A stretch of DNA of 19,097 nt from Phoronis ovalis (taxonomy: Eukaryota > Phoronida > Phoronidae): the NCBI GenBank assembly GCA_028565635.1, contig JAOXYB010016454.1:1-19097 (forward strand), read 5' to 3'. Shown one piece after another: positions 7,001 to 14,800 of the stretch; position 1 is the stretch's first letter, and every line of letters begins with the position of its first letter. Under the pieces are notes generated by a model. That model was not told the origin of the DNA. It saw nothing but the letters and a program-made list of their open reading frames with translations, and searched no databases. A program made the position numbers and the translations under genes.

Positions 7001-9325
7001 GGCTATAGTATTACGTACACTGATGAAACGTGGGTAAACCAAACTCGCACGTTACCAAAACGATGGACTGATCAACAAGCAGATTCAGCCAAGAACGTAT
7101 GCGGATTAATTCCGCCTTCAGGCAAGGGAAAAAGAATTATTATTTTATATGCTGATAATGTACCAGGCTTCATGGAAAACTGAATTGTGTTTTATATCCG
7201 ACACAAAAAGTTCAGACTACCATGACTGCATGAATTAAATTCATTTTAAAGAATGGTTTACACGTTTGTTACCTAGTCTGGCAAATCCAAGTGTTGTTAT
7301 TGTCGATCAAACCCCTTATCATTTTGAGAGAGTTTCGAGCACTACGCAACCAACTACTCAGTGGAGAAAGGATGCTATAAAAACTTGGTTAGAAGACAAA
7401 GGTGCTGTATTGGAGCCCAATTTGTTAAAAGCCGACTTACTTGAGTTGAGCAAAAAATATCCCAACACCGTCCGATATGTTATAGAAGACATGGCAATGG
7501 AGCATGGTCACATGGTACTTTGGACACTAGTTTGACATTGTGAATTAAACGTTATTGAGTTGATCTGGGCTCAAGTGAAATCGTATGTTGCAAGAAATAA
7601 TACAACGTTTCGTTTGGTAGACTGCTTGCAATTGGTGAACTAAGCTTTAGCATCAATAAGACAAGAAGATTGGAAAAAAGCAATTGAGCACGTCATCAAG
7701 GAGGAGAATAAATTTTGGAAGACTGACAGAATTATCGACGATATTGACCCAGTTATCATTAACTTGGCATCTGATAGTGATAGCAAAACAGAGTAGACAG
7801 AGTCATAAAGACATCTTTCACTATTTAAATGTGTATAAAGTATAACATGTTTCATGCGCTTTTTTACGCTATGAATAAAGAAGCTTTAGAGACATTTATA
7901 ATTATTTGCCATTGGTGTTGTAAACGTTTACGAAGTGTAAATATGTTTGTGACTGGAAAAGAAACTCCCTTGTAGAATGTTTTGGCAATGTTTTACATGT
8001 CACATAGGAAAACTGATAATCATCACACAGTGATTCTGCATATTTCGTATGTTTTGGCATTGTCCCTTGTGCATGAAGCTCTTCTAACTACCCTCATGAT
8101 TTTCGGCGACATCTGGCGAGATACTTGTTTTCTATGTTAATTGTACGTCCAAAGGTTTTTAAAACATTTTTCATTAAAAAATGAGCATTTGGAAAAATTC
8201 AAAATACCAGGTTCTACATTAGGTGGTGTCGCCGTTTTCGCTTTTATTCAGGTGCCTTGAAGGAAATTGTTTTTCCCAAAGTTATTGCGGAATTTCGATT
8301 ATTTATACATTATGAGATGAACAGTAAGTATAAAATACTGACTGAATACTTCTGCCAAATGAATTTAAAAATCAGATATAACATTTTGACTTGGCAAGGA
8401 TGAGGACAGGCACTAAATTTGGTAGGTGTCGTAATACAAGAGTGATAGTCAGCTTTGATATTCTGATAGTTGAAATAGTAAAACATTTTAAGGTTGTTAG
8501 TAATGTTGGGCACAAATTATTCACATTTTCATCACGGATTGTTATTGTTTTGTATTGCTGTAAAGTGATACATGTCAGATAAAGTATTTTATCAATTTCC
8601 AGTTGAAAGACGAAGGAGAGACAAAATAAACAACTGGATTGTTAATTTATCAAAGCTCATCCCAGACTGTACCCAGGAACATACCAAACAGGGACAGGTG
8701 GTAATTCCAGGACATTTTTTACTTTATTCTTTTATTGTAACTAACTACTTAGTGATAGATACAATGTGTCAAGTTGTTTCTTGATTTACACCTAATGTAA
8801 CAAGTAAATGTTCATGACATCAACAGTGCATTTGTTTTTTTATTGTTGTATTGAATCAACACAGTGTACAGAAGTGTTTGTAAATTAATTGTTGACCGAG
8901 CAGAATCGTACGAGTGACCGTATATAGTCACATCTCAAACAATCCATGATGGGTATTGAGCTCATTCTTGTATTAACTTTAATTTGTAAGATTCTGGTAG
9001 CGTATATACATTTTGTCCAAAACCAGGCATTCTGTAAACTTTGAACAAACATTTCATTCATAAATTAATTTCAAGTTACATAATTTAGTGTATTTTTTTT
9101 CAGAGCAAGGGAGGAATTTTATCTAAAGCTTGTGACTATATTACTGATCTACGAACAGCTAATCAGAGAATGGCTGAAAGTTTAAAAGATACCGAACGCT
9201 TATCAGTGGATATAGAATTATTACGGCAACAGTGTGATGAACTTAAACAAGAAAATGACATGTTACGAGCTCAAATGCAACAGCACGGCATTGCCCCACC
9301 AGACTTTACTGGAAACACTGCGTAG
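995..9325 (+). CDS. USF2: Upstream stimulatory factor (USF2-like) bHLH-leucine zipper transcription factor, complete coding span
   Basis: Coding exons are 995-1026, 2872-2936, 3481-3555, 4513-4610, 4953-5109, 5426-5563, 8603-8697 and 9104-9325. Together they make 882 bases, or 293 residues plus stop, with all phases consistent. Family members bind CACGTG E-boxes as dimers in the nucleus. The N terminus MDMLDQGLD matches vertebrate USF2. VQYQFRAET and QVTYRVVQV are conserved activation-region blocks. The USF-specific region GQFYVMMSPQDVLQ is at about 143-156. The basic region HNEVERRRR is at 186-194 and keeps the H, E and R contacts of E-box binding. Helices 1 and 2 follow, then leucines at 253, 260, 267 and 274 form the zipper. 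It is slightly shorter than human USF1 (310) or USF2 (346). It probably represents the single invertebrate USF, so the numbered symbol is by similarity only. Introns are GT-AG; intron 6 carries a transposon. Confidence 0.96.
1027..2871 (+). other. USF intron 1, no gene seen; holds degenerate repeats
   Basis: The 1.8-kb intron runs from GTAGGT to TTATAG. It contains a 10-base tandem duplication (GGAGTAGGTC/T, 2139-2158) and several copies of a TATAGAGGATGTC motif (2163-2738). No protein similarity was recognised in any frame. Confidence 0.75.
2163..2738 (+). repeat. Interspersed short repeat with core TATAGAGGATGTC
   Basis: Exact or near copies begin at 2163, 2191 (TATAAAGGATAT), 2620, 2650 (TATAAACGGTGTC), 2688 (TATAGAGGATATC) and 2724. 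The last four are spaced 30, 38 and 36 bases apart. They are mostly preceded by TTGG and followed by an A-rich run, so the unit is about 30-38 bases. It is probably a decayed minisatellite or a piece of a repeated element. Confidence 0.65.
2872..2936 (+). CDS. USF2: USF coding exon 2
   Basis: The 65-base exon has acceptor TTATAG and donor AAG|GTTTGT, and encodes AQEKSPDDLNNQ then SEGTLQINQ. The EGTLQI block corresponds to EGTVQI of USF1. It enters by completing a Gly codon and leaves in phase 1. Confidence 0.85.
2937..3480 (+). other. USF intron 2, nothing recognised
   Basis: The 544-base intron runs from GTTTGT to TTTTAG. Both strands were read; no exon, RNA gene or mobile element was seen. 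Confidence 0.7.
3481..3555 (+). CDS. USF2: USF coding exon 3
   Basis: The 75-base exon lies between TTTTAG and GTATGT, with phase 1 at both ends. It encodes GDESEDGNQQ then VQYQFRAETTQ. The YQFRAET block is typical of USF2. Confidence 0.93.
3556..4512 (+). other. USF intron 3, with small repeats
   Basis: The 957-base intron contains a 13-base tandem duplication, GCACGACAAACTC (3590-3602 and 3604-3616), and a CG-bearing segment from 3841 (TTATTTTCGCGG, then AATTTTGCG) that resembles an interspersed repeat end. A small stem-loop, CGATTTT/AAAATCG, lies at 3880-3898. No exon was seen. Confidence 0.6.
4513..4610 (+). CDS. USF2: USF coding exon 4
   Basis: The 98-base exon has acceptor TTTGTAG and donor CAG|GTAAGC. 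It encodes QVTYRVVQVNEAGEGE and ends GTQVAQ in phase 0. QVTYRVVQV is identical to human USF2. Confidence 0.94.
4611..4952 (+). other. USF intron 4, nothing recognised
   Basis: This is a 342-base AT-rich intron with a clean polypyrimidine acceptor, CTTTTCAG. Confidence 0.75.
4953..5109 (+). CDS. USF2: USF coding exon 5
   Basis: The 157-base exon encodes AVIQSPFSNGSGSP, then GETRFTYVPAVSGGG and on to STTGG. This is the activation region; AVIQxPFSNGGSP is a USF2 hallmark. The donor GAG|GTTAGA is weak but phase 1 fits exon 6. Confidence 0.92.
5110..5425 (+). other. USF intron 5, nothing recognised
   Basis: This is a 316-base AT-rich intron ending TTTTGCAG. No other feature was seen. Confidence 0.75.
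5426..5563 (+). CDS. USF2: USF coding exon 6
   Basis: The 138-base exon encodes the USF-specific region GQFYVMMSPQDVLQ, then RTIAPRTQ and the start of the basic region, RDDRRRQTHNE. It ends in phase 1 in the middle of the DNA-contacting basic segment, between E188 and V189. Confidence 0.95.
5692..5930 (+). repeat. Left inverted terminal repeat of the transposon
   Basis: It pairs with 8106-8346. Shared blocks include CTCATAATGTATAAATAAT, TTTCCTTCAAGGCACCTGAA, CGACACCACCTAATGTAGAA and AAGTATCTCGCCAGATGTCG. Small indels near the outer end distinguish the two copies. Confidence 0.88.
6085..7796 (+). pseudogene. Broken DDE transposase (IS630/Tc1/mariner type)
   Basis: The N terminus (6085-6280) begins MPPKSKLSDYTKQ and holds a helix-turn-helix-like segment, VKATGVSISTVYKV. 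A plausible intron (GT at 6281, TTTTTTTGCAG before 6666) keeps the frame into EDAGIFSSDN. The catalytic residues can be followed across frames: the first Asp in YTDETW (7022-7024), the second in VIVDQTPYH (7305-7307), and the Glu in VIELIWAQVK (7557-7559). Breaks include frameshifts near 6776 and at an A6 run (6855-6860). There are stops at 7181-7183, 7533-7535 and 7641-7643, and another near 7230. The final stop is at 7794-7796. It cannot encode an active enzyme. It would be mobile only if an intact relative elsewhere recognised its ends. Confidence 0.85.
8106..8346 (-). repeat. Right inverted terminal repeat of the transposon
   Basis: This is the reverse complement of 5692-5930 with scattered substitutions. 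The match begins at GCGACATCTGGCGAG and runs to the outer ACTGAA. Confidence 0.88.
8603..8697 (+). CDS. USF2: USF coding exon 7
   Basis: The 95-base exon encodes VERRRRDKINNWIVNLSK then LIPDCTQEHTKQGQ: the rest of the basic region, helix 1 and the loop. Acceptor TTTCCAG, donor CAG|GTGGTA, phase 0 out. Confidence 0.97.
8698..9103 (+). other. USF intron 7, nothing recognised
   Basis: This is a 406-base AT-rich intron ending TTTTTTTTCAG. A small GTGAC/GTCAC inverted pair at 8914-8931 is the only structure noticed. Confidence 0.7.
9104..9325 (+). CDS. USF2: USF coding exon 8 (terminal)
   Basis: The 74 codons include the stop. The exon encodes helix 2 (SKGGILSKACDYITDL) and the leucine zipper (heptad Leu at 253, 260, 267 and 274), then a short tail ending DFTGNTA and TAG at 9323-9325. 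Confidence 0.97.
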   Translation, partial: SKGGILSKACDYITDLRTANQRMAESLKDTERLSVDIELLRQQCDELKQENDMLRAQMQQHGIAPPDFTGNTA

Positions 9326-9366
9326 CAATTGTAAGTGTTCCAAAGAAGACTGGGCTGGATAAAGAA

Positions 9367-9372
9367 AATAAA
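9367..9372 (+). terminator. Poly(A) signal candidate AATAAA for USF (proximal)
   Basis: It lies 42 bases after the USF stop codon. If used, the 3' UTR would be very short. Confidence 0.35.
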
Positions 9373-9577
9373 GCCTTATTTGTTCATCCGCTTGATAACT
9401 TTATTACTGATATGTTATCATTTGGGGGTAACATAGATTTGATTATTTGAAAATGAAGTCAGTACATTGGAGGATATAGATTCCATTGCAAGGGATCACC
9501 GTGCTGCATGTTAAAAATACCAAATAATCAATATTATTAATTAGTTAATTAGACATATTAATTGTCACCTTGTGATC

Positions 9578-9583
9578 AATAAA
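9578..9583 (+). terminator. Poly(A) signal candidate AATAAA for USF (distal)
   Basis: It lies about 250 bases after the USF stop. A further AATAAA lies at 10493-10498. The region is AT-rich, so use cannot be decided from sequence. Confidence 0.4.
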
Positions 9584-9820
9584 TATTAGACCATGCACTG
9601 TATCTTATAGGACTGTTCCATTAAAAGTTATCTAGGAGGGAGAGCTGAACATGTTTTGACCCCCCCCCCCTCCCTATTTCACCCATAACGCAAAGTTTAT
9701 ACAGCCATATACTACCATAGTTATAATAGGATCCTGTCGGGGGTTTCAAGTCCCCTCCTCCAGGATGTGAGAATTTATCCTGTATTCAGTGAAAACATGA
9801 TACTAGATACTAAACTGTAA

Positions 9821-11340
9821 AACCATTAAAATTCCTGCATCAGTCTCATTGACAACACATTAATTTCATATTAAAAATACATAAATGGCATATTAAAATG
9901 ATAAGCACTACAATTTCCCAGTGTAATGTACAAATAAGAACTGCATACTTTTGTTGTAACCTTTCAGTGGTTAAATGTTTTCGACAAAACATCTTGATGG
10001 GATTTCTCCAACAATATCTCTTTACTTATTTAATACGAGTAAAAGCTCATTTAGGTTTTCAAAATTTAATGGAGATTGAGATAAATTATTTGTCAAGTTA
10101 TTTGCAACAAAATAATGTGTCTAATAATTATTATTGTTCTATTTTACAATGTATGAATATCCCATGTATTGAAAAATTGCGATTATAATGGTTTTTGCAT
10201 CTTCAGCTGCTCCCTCCCCCACTCCCTGACAAATTTTAAAGGAACAGCTCTAACTCAATGTAAAATATTGTAGCATTAGTTTGTAAATAGTTCATAGTTT
10301 ATCAACTATAAGGATGTTATACACATTTTTGATACTTTCTTCAGTACTTTTTAGCAATACAATCTGTACATTGCAGAGGTGGTGTGTAATTTGGGAAAAT
10401 TTTATTGTAAATGATCATTTCTTTCCGACATCAATACTTGTTTTAATGCATGGCTGCATGTAATACGAGTTGGTTGTCATGTCAAAATTCCAAATAAAAT
10501 TTTAATGTTTGTATTATCACATATTTTATTATAGCTTTGCTCATATGAAACGAATAAGCATGGAATGCTATCTCAGGAATGAACAGTTCATAACCAAATA
10601 GATATTCTAAACTTTTGATAGTACACTACTGCGTATGGAAATAAAAAAGAATTTGCGACAACTTTTAGAATAAAGTATTCTCCAAAACATGTGTACCAAA
10701 ACAAAATAACAACTTGGATGTGAAGAATCAAAATTTCATATGTTCCCAATCCAAATTTTTCACAAGTGATATATTTACATTTGCAGAATATTCCTGGAAA
10801 TTATCGAAATATTATTTGGACATTATGGAACAAATCGTACTGATAAGATTTATCATCAGCTCACTAGCGAGTAGGATTCCACAAGCTTGGACTTGCACAA
10901 ACACAATGCAACGTTTTCCCCAATCTACAGAATTAAAATTTCTTGCACATTTGTTAAATGGCAGGTTCAAGAAAAAGCAGTTCAAAGGTATTTCCACATT
11001 TTATTTCAAGAACTTGAGTTGGACAATAAATATGAAAATGATGCAAACAGAGCCATCATTTGATATGAGACTTCTAAAACTTGGCCACCCAGTCTCAGCA
11101 TGAGGTTAACTGCAAAACATGAATTTAGTGGCCCCATGGGTTTGCATAATAACAACAACGAAAAATTAATAAATTGTGAACCATTAAAATTCCTTCACCA
11201 ATCACATGGATAGAAACATTAATTTTATAAATGACAGATGAAAATGCACTGCTAATTCCCAGCGCAGAAGTTCAATGTAAGTAAGAACCATACTTTGGTT
11301 GTAACCTTTCGGTGGTTGTAAATTTTTACACAAAACATCT
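9821..11340. repeat. Diverged direct repeat, two copies of about 160-175 bases
   Basis: Copy A (9821-9994) and copy B (11179-11340) share, in the same order, AACCATTAAAATTCCT, a region of AACACATTAATTT/AAACATTAATTT, AATTCCCAG-like and TTCAATGTA-like blocks, GTTGTAACCTTTC followed by GTGGTT, and ACAAAACATCT. The copies lie about 1.36 kb apart. They are probably members of a dispersed repeat or an old segmental duplication. Confidence 0.65.
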
Positions 11341-11806
11341 GGAATGCTTTTAAGATGCACCTGGTACTTGTTTCCAGTACTAAATGTGACTTCCTGTTTT
11401 GGTGGTATTTCTTCATAATACTAAATAAATCATATATACCGCATCTGACAAACTGAATCCAGAGGCAAACTACTATAATATAAAGTCTCATTTCGTTGCA
11501 TGGGTAGTAATCTATCACAAGAAAAAACAAAGAGTTGAGGAAATTTAGATGGAAAATGACAAGGAATAATGACATACATAACAAATCCCAAACTCTCTAG
11601 ATGCGAAATGACATAATTGCACATTTTTTTAATTTCAATTACATCTTGTATGATTCAGAAAGGGGTTGAAGGATATTTTTGAACTCGTAAAACAATTTCA
11701 TTTTAATTAAATAGTTTTACCTAGATTTAGCCCAGAAATATGTGTAGTGGATAACATCAAATTCTGTAGCAATTATTATTATGTTGAATAGGAAAATGTT
11801 CTAAAT

Positions 11807-11812
11807 TTTATT
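11807..11812 (-). terminator. Poly(A) signal candidate AATAAA for HYOU1
   Basis: On the minus strand it begins 4 bases after the TAA stop. That is very close, so a more distal signal may be the one used. Confidence 0.35.
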
Positions 11813-11816
11813 GTTG

Positions 11817-11890
11817 TTATAATTCGTCATCTGGATCATGTGCTGGCTTCTTTTTTGTTGTGGTCTCTTCTGTTGTAGTTTCTGTTGGTT
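11817..11890 (-). CDS. HYOU1: HYOU1 exon l (terminal, ER retrieval signal)
   Basis: The 74-base exon encodes [15 protein letters not shown], then PAHDPDDEL and TAA (11819-11817). The DDEL terminus is a KDEL-receptor-type retrieval signal, equivalent to NDEL in human HYOU1. Confidence 0.93.
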
Positions 11891-14800
11891 CTGAAAAAAT
11901 GAACAAAAACACTGATTTACTCTCACAGGTTTGGTGATATTTTTAAATCCCTGCAAGTGATAAGCAAATGTGCAGTAGAAAATATAGAACATTAGATGTG
12001 TTTAAACTTATTATTCTAAGAAAACTATTTGAAAGGTCTGTCATATTGTTTATTACTTCTAAATACGTGCTGGGAGATTGGTACTTCACTTCATTAACCG
12101 ATTATTACTGTAACAGTTAACAGGTTATTTGCTTACGTACAGTTTCTAGTGTGCATCATGTTAAACATTTTATATATCTCTGGGTATTTTGTCATCTAGA
12201 ATCATTTAATGAAATACAGTAAAAATAAAGTACCTTACCTATATTATCACCATCTAATTGTAAGACTTCCTCCTCACCTTCTTTTGTTTCTGTTTTATCT
12301 TTATCATTGTTACTCCTCTTTTCTTCCGCTTCTTCTGTTGGGGGTAGCGGAAGATTTATCTGTTCTGTGGATTGCTCTGTAGATAAGAAAACAATAATTT
12401 TAGCAAGTCATATCAATTATTTTTTATAACTGGTCTACTAGATTCTGCTGGGTTGATAAATTGGAAATGCCCTATCAAGCGCCAAGACAATTTTGTATCC
12501 CACTTGCCCAAATATGACTCAAAACTTATTTCAACTATGAATGAAAACTGTTTATGTATCTATATATGCAGCTCATTCTCACAAGAATGATTATTTTTTA
12601 TAACTTTACTTGCCAGTGCGCAAAAACATATTAACGGAATCTATCATTCATTACAGCGGAGGAGGTAGCCTCTGAAGACATCACAGTTGACATAAAAATG
12701 GTATATCGTAAGCTGTCTAATAGATATTGGGGATCATGATTTAAGAGGCAATATATTTGAAATTAATTGAATTGAAACTAAGACTTTTCTTCTGCCCTAT
12801 ACTGCATAGCAATGCAACATGAAATAGGAATTATTTTCACAATGCGCTTAGTGCAAGATTTTCATGGCTAACTTTTGTCATAATTTCGGCTTGTGTTTCA
12901 GTTGATAGTGATCTTGGATTGAAGAAAAAGAAATATTATCTAATTTCAAGGAATACAACAATCTGGCCAGAGTTTATACACAAGCATGTCTAAAATGATA
13001 AACGGATGTTTCTTTGCTTGCTGAAACATTTCATCAACTTTGTATGGCAATTAAACGGAACAATAATTGGCAAATGAATGATTTGACTTACCAGTCTCTT
13101 CAGTATTTTTAGTTTCTCCTGTCTCTGGTTTCGTTTCATTACTAGCTTTACCAGAGCCTTTTTTTGTGGTATTACTTTCTTTTTCTGTAGGCTTAACCTT
13201 AGGTACAAAAGTCTTAGCTTTATTTAATAAATATTTAACTTCTCTATCTAATGCTCTCAGTTTAACTCCTATATCTCCTACAAGTACTTTTGGTTTTTCA
13301 GTAAGAGGTGTTTTTCCTTGCTCTTTTTCCATCTCTTTCTTCCATTGCTAAAACACAAAACTGACATTAGAACATTAAAGAAAGAACTGTAACAAACATT
13401 TCTAACAGTAATTTCAGTAGCTGGATACACTCCAAAAAATTTTCATTGGGATCTCGGTGGGAAAAAGTAACAACTCAATGCAAATTTTCACTAGGATGTT
13501 GGCATAAAAAGATCAACGCAGTTTTTTATAGCTGTAATGTAACACACGGACACTTTATAAATACATTTCGCTGAGATGATCAGATTTGTAGAAGACTAAA
13601 ACTGCTATGAATAATAATAAATAGATTTAGAAAAAACATAATTCTTCACATTGCTTTAAATAATTATGAAATGTTCAATATGCAATGTGGATGATATAGA
13701 AATACCTTTGTTTCATTTATGAGCTTTCCTAGTGTATCAGCTTCCACTTGAGTAAATGCAAGGTCCTCTCCAGTGAAGTTGACTACTGATTTGTAAAAAT
13801 GGGTAGAGTAATTTAGCATGTCCCTAAGAGCTTCAAAAGCTTTAGGTCTGTCTTCAAGTTCTTTCACACGTTCAAAGAGATCAGCACAGGTTTTCTTGAG
13901 TTCACCTAGCTTGTCTTCGTACACCTGGAAATTAATTTATTTACTTGACGAAATATCAGATGCAGGAATGATACACAATTCTAAGGAAAGTTAGACAGTG
14001 GCTACGATAATAATAGTAATCCGCACTAGTCAACATCAATGCAACTACTTTTTGTAACTCTACATTACTATGATGCAACAATGATCCTTTGCCCCACACA
14101 AAGGCAGCAGCCAGAAATTTGGGTCATGAAACGTAGTTATATCTATTAAATATAACCAACTTATCTGGTTAAAATCAATATCACAAATCATCAATATCCG
14201 AGGAAATACTCACTTGTTATTTCTATATCAAGTATAAACTGTATTTACTGAAAATGACCACTGTTAGTGGCATGCAACACTTTGTAGTGCAATGTGGTAA
14301 TAAAAGAGAAAGCATGAGCAAAATCTGATGCATACAATATTTTTTACATATTAGAACTTACACTATAACCTGCAGTGGCCTCTTGATCATACAACCAATC
14401 AGAAGCATCAGCAAGTTTTCCACGTAATGTTTCTCTCTCTTCTTCTGTTGAGCATTTCTCATAATCTTCATTGTACAGTTTGTCTTGTGTGTTAAAAATA
14501 AAGGCTTCCAGTTCATTTTTAGCTTTTTCTAGTTTGTGTTTTTCAACATCCTTCTTTTTTAATGCTTGGATTCTAAATATATATGTAAGCACATAATCCA
14601 TTAATTCTTACTAAAGTATTCTACAACCTCTTCACAAGGGTATTGTTGCACTGTTTCAGCAATTCATGATTCATGCAGGTTAAACACATAATTAGATAAT
14701 AACTAAACATTAAACAAATACATTTTGTAAATGTGTGCTGTTCATATTTTTGGCTACAGACCAATACCTACTTAAAAAGTATTTCTTTAATTGCAAAGAA

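Larger units (their letters stand above)
5692..8346 (+). mobile_element. Degenerate Tc1/mariner-superfamily DNA transposon in USF intron 6
   Basis: The 2,655-base element starts TTCAGT and ends ACTGAA, and is flanked on both sides by TA (5690-5691 and 8347-8348), the target duplication of this superfamily. Inverted terminal repeats of about 240 bases (5692-5930 and 8106-8346) are roughly 90% alike by eye. Inside is a broken transposase on the plus strand (6085-7796). The family is assigned from the TA flanks and the DDE motifs. Because the matching termini include the TA, the exact ends could shift by a few bases. Confidence 0.82.
9326..11816. other. Convergent intergenic region with USF and HYOU1 3' UTRs
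   Basis: About 2.5 kb lies between the two stop codons of the tail-to-tail genes. It holds poly(A) signal candidates, a C11 tract (9660-9670), a GC-rich imperfect hairpin (9731-9766) and a diverged direct repeat (9821-9994 and 11179-11340). A 129-codon open frame at 10714-11103 has no recognisable similarity, so I do not call it a gene. Confidence 0.65.

Noticed and set aside
9660-9670. C11 homopolymer
   Set aside because: A simple mononucleotide run; possibly length-variable or a sequencing weak point, but with no functional signal.
10714-11103. 129-codon plus-strand open frame between USF and HYOU1
   Set aside because: No family similarity, no clear codon bias, in AT-rich sequence between two convergent genes. 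It is probably a chance frame or repeat remnant.
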